From: Zygnema cylindricum
Lineage: Eukaryota > Streptophyta > Zygnematophyceae > Zygnematales > Zygnemataceae
Length of the DNA: 64,000 nt
Direction: 5' to 3'
Assembly (NCBI GenBank): GCA_037447655.1
Contig: JBBHKE010001847.1
Coordinates: 133,282-197,281 of the forward strand
Shown here: piece after piece, positions 60,285-64,000 of the stretch
How positions within the stretch are numbered: position 1 is the stretch's first letter
Layout: each line of letters opens with the position of its first letter
Program-made: the position numbers and the translations under genes
Notes under the pieces: model-generated
Seen by the model: only the letters and a program-made list of their open reading frames with translations
Told to the model about the DNA's origin: nothing
Databases searched by the model: none

Positions 60285-61274
60285 CATAGTTCAAAAGTAG
60301 GTGACCGTACGCCCATACAATATGCCTATTGTACTCAAAACATACAATATGCCCTTAAGACCCATATTGTATTGGCCGCAAAATGAAATAAAATAGGGAC
60401 AGGGTTGAGTTGCACATCGATCGATAGAGAATTAAGCGACATGTCTAAATTTTGAAAAAAAATCGGACAAAAACAAATATTTCTGTGAGTTTTGAGGGAC
60501 TTTTTATTTAAACCGTCAGATTTGGACGATCGGACGGTCACTGATCAAAGTAGGCGATTTTAAAAAGATCACATGAAAAGCCCATAACACAATTTACGAA
60601 AGGACAATCTGTCATATTAGCGTCTTCAATTTTGAGGGCCACACTAAATAAAGACTCAAATTGACCAACCAGGCAGTATGGGACGATAAAAAAAATAAAA
60701 TACCACACTGCCAAAAAAATTACCAAAACCTACGGACCAACCCCGTTGGCGTTCACACGGTCGAAACGCGGCTGTCAGACGAATGTGTGTGAGCGGGATT
60801 TTTTACGACATGGTTTTTTCCCCTTTTTAGAACGCACATTCTCATGCGTCCGCGGTTACTAAATCTAATTTATTGTACTTTTTAACTTAAAAAGGTACAT
60901 TTATGTACGATATGACACTGACCGTACACCACTCTATTTAAGAGACAACGTACTTTCATTTTTTACGGTACTTGGAAATTAACCCTAATTAGAGTAATGA
61001 AAAATATAGAGTAAACTACGCTATTTGAGAATTTTCCCGGTTTTTTTTTTTCCCGGTTTTTTTTCCCACGGAATGTGTCATCCTACGCCGTGTCAGTTCG
61101 CTGAAAAATTCCGTCCGGCGGCGTGCGCTGTACTTTGATCTTACGTCAGATTCGGACGTTCGTACAGGAGTGTGCACGAAGCACACACATACAGTATGCC
61201 TACGTTGCGAGAGTTTTGTGCAAAGTTTTGTGCGCCTACCAAAGGCCTACCATAAAAAAGCCTACTTTTGAACT
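60285..61274. mobile_element. MULE-like non-autonomous element with 9-bp target duplication
   Basis: About 990 bp. Ends AGTTCAAAAGTAGG (60288) and complement (61261-61274). GGTTCACAG occurs on both sides (60276-60284, 61275-61283), a perfect 9-bp duplication as in Mutator-like elements. The left side has three extra bases (CAT) before the inverted repeat. No transposase frame. A partial relative is at 56686. Confidence 0.75.
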
Positions 61275-61283
61275 GGTTCACAG

Positions 61284-61649
61284 AGCCCGAAAAAACGCAA
61301 GATTCAGAAGCAGACATGGTGTCAGGTACATAGCGTCAGAGTATTTTTTTTGGGCGTCAGAGTACGAGGAAAGGGACACGTGTAGCGAGGATGTAACGGA
61401 CGCCAACCAGGATTCCCACACATCGGCCGTACGTTGTCAACTTGAATAGTGTTACGTAGCGTCAGAAATCGAGGACGAATCGCGACAGGCGTAAATCTGA
61501 CATCGCTATTTATAGGCTTTGTGAGTTTGTGTCAACTGTCAAGACGGTTTAGTTGACGTTAACGGTTAACAAGACAATGGTTTTTTAGTGCGGAAAGCGT
61601 GAATTTAGAAGTTTATAACCGTACCGTACTGTACTGTGCTACATTGTAT
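61284..61649 (+). promoter_or_regulatory. Distal upstream region of SMT1
   Basis: TATTTATAG at 61507-61515 is a TATA-like candidate, but the distance to the ATG (about 365 bp) requires a long leader or 5' UTR intron. No other element is clear. Confidence 0.3.
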
Positions 61650-61860
61650 TGTACTGTACATGGCCAGAAAGTTTTCAAGTTTCACATTTCTTTCCGTCTG
61701 ATTGTACCGTACTACATTGTACTGTATTATATTGTTCTGTAATACATTGTATTGTACTATATTGTACTGTACTACATTATACTGTACTATATTGTACTGT
61801 ACATTGCCAGAAAGTTTCAAGATTTATTCATTTCTTTCCGTGTGTATTGCTGCTGCTCGT
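61650..61860 (+). repeat. Duplicated leader/promoter segment of SMT1
   Basis: CTGTACATGGCCAGAAAG...CATTTCTTTCCGT (61654-61698) recurs at 61797-61842. Between are irregular repeats of ATTGTACTGTACTA. It ends at TTTCTTGCAG two bases before the start codon, which looks like a splice acceptor, so part may be a 5' UTR intron. Confidence 0.65.
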
Positions 61861-61880
61861 TTTGAAACTTTCTTGCAGCA

Positions 61881-63661
61881 ATGGCTGACGAAGTGAAGTT
61901 TGCATCAGCTTTAGGAGGCAACATTAAGAAGACGGAAGTCGGAAAATCTGTCGAGAGGTCAGGATTATTGCTGTCTTTCTTTTTTCTTAGATTCATTTTC
62001 GGTTTAAAAAGGCTTTGGTTTTGGATCCATTTTCAATCTGCAAGAAAGGTAAAGGTTAAGGTATTTTTTAGGTTTTTGTGAGATGGAAAAATTGTGAATA
62101 TTTTGAGTGACTGACCTGGTTTGTGCAATATTGAGGATTTTTTTTTTTTTTGCAGTTATGAAAAATATCACAGTAGCCATGGAGGGAAATCGGAATCTCG
62201 TCTCCTTAACTATACGGACATGGTGCGATCTTTTTCTTTCCTCTCTCTCCATCTCTCTCTTTCTCTCTCTTTCAATGTGATAAGATTTGTGAAAATTTTA
62301 AGGCATTTTAAAGAAAGAAAAGATAATAGTACGTATATTATTTATAAACAAATGTGTATATCTGTACGTATATCGTGTGTGTCAATAAATATATTTACAT
62401 GTATACGTATATTATACATAATATCAAAACTTGTCAATGTAGGTCTTAACGAAGGAATCTTGAAAGTTTGGTTTGCAAGACAGAGTCATAAAGGTGTAAG
62501 AAAGAGGATCCACACACTTTTTAACCGCTGGAAAAGAAATGGAAAAGATGGCTCGAATAAAAGTTAAGTAATCTTTATCTAGAAATCTTTATCTTTCTTT
62601 GGGCAAATCTCGGTCTTGAATCCACAATCTTGAACGATAATTTGAACAATTATGTTCATGTGGAGAATAATGTTCATGTTCATGTTAGGATGAATATAAA
62701 GTTACAATTTTACAACTATGAATAGAAAGGTCAACAAGAAAGCAAATTGATAATGTGTTCTTTTTAAATCTCTTAAATGACGAGGATTGCATTTAGTATC
62801 AAAAATGGTAATCAGAAGAGTTTTAGACGGGGAGGGGGAGGGGAAGGGGGAGGGGAAAGGGGGAGGGGAAGACTAGTGCATTTTCTGTTGAAAATATTGA
62901 TATGTCATCATTAGTTTTTTAATTTACCTTTTATATTTTTTGTAGCAGGATTCTGCATTTTAATTTTCGTCATTTTTCTTGCATTACCGAAAAGAGATTA
63001 CGGAGGCTCAAAGCATTTGTTTTTTGTTTTATGGCTTCTTTGTTTGCTAATTGCTCTTTTCTAGCAAAACAGACGACGTTTGATGTTTTTTTTTTTTTTC
63101 ACAGGTCAACAAATATTATGATTTGGCGACGAGTTTCTATGAATATGGATGGGGAGAATCGTTTCATTTTGCCCATAGGTATACTATGGGCTAAATGCTA
63201 TTTTTATTATGTACTTGTATTACTATTTTAATTTTGTAAATTCAACAGGAGGACGAACTGATGAAAATTGCAATTTTATTTTCATTCGGTCATTAAACTT
63301 GTTTTCTGATTTAAATTTCAGGGCAGATTCAAAGCTTTGAAAAAAAGTCACAAAAGTTCATTTTTAAAAAAAATTATGACAGTGTCCTCTCACCATCATT
63401 TTTTTAATTATCCGGTGAATAATTTCTGGATTCTAAGCTGGAATTTGGACTATAGATATCCACATATGCCCATTTTAGGGCATTACATGAAATAGTGTGG
63501 AGCATTTTTAATTGGAATTCACAATAATGGTGAATGATAGTTACAATTAGCAATGTAATATTCTTGTGGTCAATTTAAATGTCACCAGCGAATAATACGT
63601 TCTGTAGATTACTCAATTTCACTGTTAAATACCTTGGTTTTAACAAAGGAATTAGATATGT

Positions 63662-63738
<77 letters not shown>

Positions 63739-64000
63739 CCGCTCTCTCTCTCTTTGCATCTCTCCCTCCTCTTTCTCCCACTCTCCCTCCCTCTCTCTCT
63801 CACGTTTAATGCGTTCACGTGACATTGTAGATGAAATGCTGTCTTTAAAAAAAAATGTCCTTTTACCTAGAGTTTCCATTGAATTTGGACGATTTGTTCG
63901 ATTTGGGGGACAAAATTTAGGAAATTGAAGATTTAATTTGTTGTTTGGATTTTTTTTTTATTGTTCGTAATTTATGGCGTTTGTTTTTTGTAGACGTAAA
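61881..64000 (+). CDS. SMT1: Sterol C24-methyltransferase 1 (cycloartenol C24-methyltransferase), 5' exons
   Basis: SMT1 transfers a methyl group from S-adenosylmethionine to C24 of cycloartenol, the first committed step of plant phytosterol synthesis in the ER. Exons: 61881-61957, 62156-62222, 63105-63178, and the first 7 bases of a fourth from 63994. All use GT-AG and keep frame. The product starts [17 protein letters not shown], then [35 protein letters not shown] and [10 protein letters not shown]. The last block is the highly conserved aromatic region I just before the SAM-binding domain. The window ends there, so most of the roughly 340-residue enzyme is missing. The start is the only ATG in frame, matching the family N-terminus length. 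The intron before exon 4 holds a (TC)n run. Confidence 0.92.
62826..62871. repeat. GGGGAGGGGGA purine repeat in SMT1 intron 2
   Basis: Tandem GGGGAGGGGAAGG-type units; an intronic low-complexity tract. Confidence 0.85.
63665..63733. repeat. (TC)n microsatellite in SMT1 intron 3
   Basis: About 34 TC units followed by a CT-rich tail to 63800. Long Ser/Leu and Arg/Glu frames here are artefacts. Confidence 0.95.

Noticed and set aside
56686-61190. The two AGTTCAAAAGTAGG copies as LTRs of one large element
   Set aside because: The right copy has its own inverted ends and 9-bp duplication, and neither has TG...CA ends with primer site or purine tract next to it.
63323-63400. Fourth SMT1 exon after ATTTCAG at 63322
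   Set aside because: In the required phase it meets a TGA within a few codons and does not match the family; the acceptor at 63993 fits better.

Overview
This is nuclear DNA of a green plant (streptophyte lineage). It has T-rich introns with GT-AG borders, a plant-type nicastrin, an R2R3-MYB gene and the 5' end of a sterol C24-methyltransferase. The repeats are of plant type: Ty1-copia elements, hAT and MULE-like elements, a TRIM, a LINE, and long GA/CT and GGGAGG microsatellites. I cannot name the species. The bryophyte-like SMT1 N-terminus and the copia primer site (half of initiator tRNA-Met) are compatible with a non-seed plant, but do not prove it. Layout, left to right. (1) 270-8301, plus: the 3' eleven exons of nicastrin, the gamma-secretase scaffold subunit; earlier exons lie outside the window. 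Two of its introns carry short elements with TATCGG-rich ends. (2) 8.3-16.1 kb: no convincing gene; degraded MITEs, foldbacks and tandem repeats. (3) 16104-28831: a nested pair of copia retrotransposons on the minus strand. The older one (TSD TTATT) has its 5' LTR split by a younger one (21784-28170, TSD ACGGT). Both are mutated beyond autonomy. (4) 28.8-37.8 kb: no gene; a diverged tandem array of roughly 0.9-1 kb units, another TATCGG element, and simple repeats. (5) 37795-39742, plus: a two-exon atypical R2R3-MYB gene. (6) 42276-45778, minus: a six-exon gene for a 223-residue single-pass membrane protein that I do not recognise. (7) 46.1-48.2 kb: a three-level nest, with a TA-target MITE split by a hAT-like element (TSD CTAATAGT), itself split by a 510-bp TRIM (TSD GGCTA). 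Each TRIM LTR contains a complete tRNA-like cloverleaf behind a TATA box. (8) 48.8-51.8 kb, minus: a decayed LINE interrupted by a solo LTR (TSD ATAAT). (9) 52.4-61.3 kb: a TIR element, a 49-bp minisatellite, a dead hAT transposase gene, a copia integrase fragment, and a MULE-like element with a 9-bp TSD. (10) 61881-64000, plus: the first exons of SMT1 (cycloartenol C24-methyltransferase), running off the right edge. The four genes have no evident functional link; they are ordinary single genes in a repeat-rich region. The most unusual object is the TRIM with tRNA-like LTRs.
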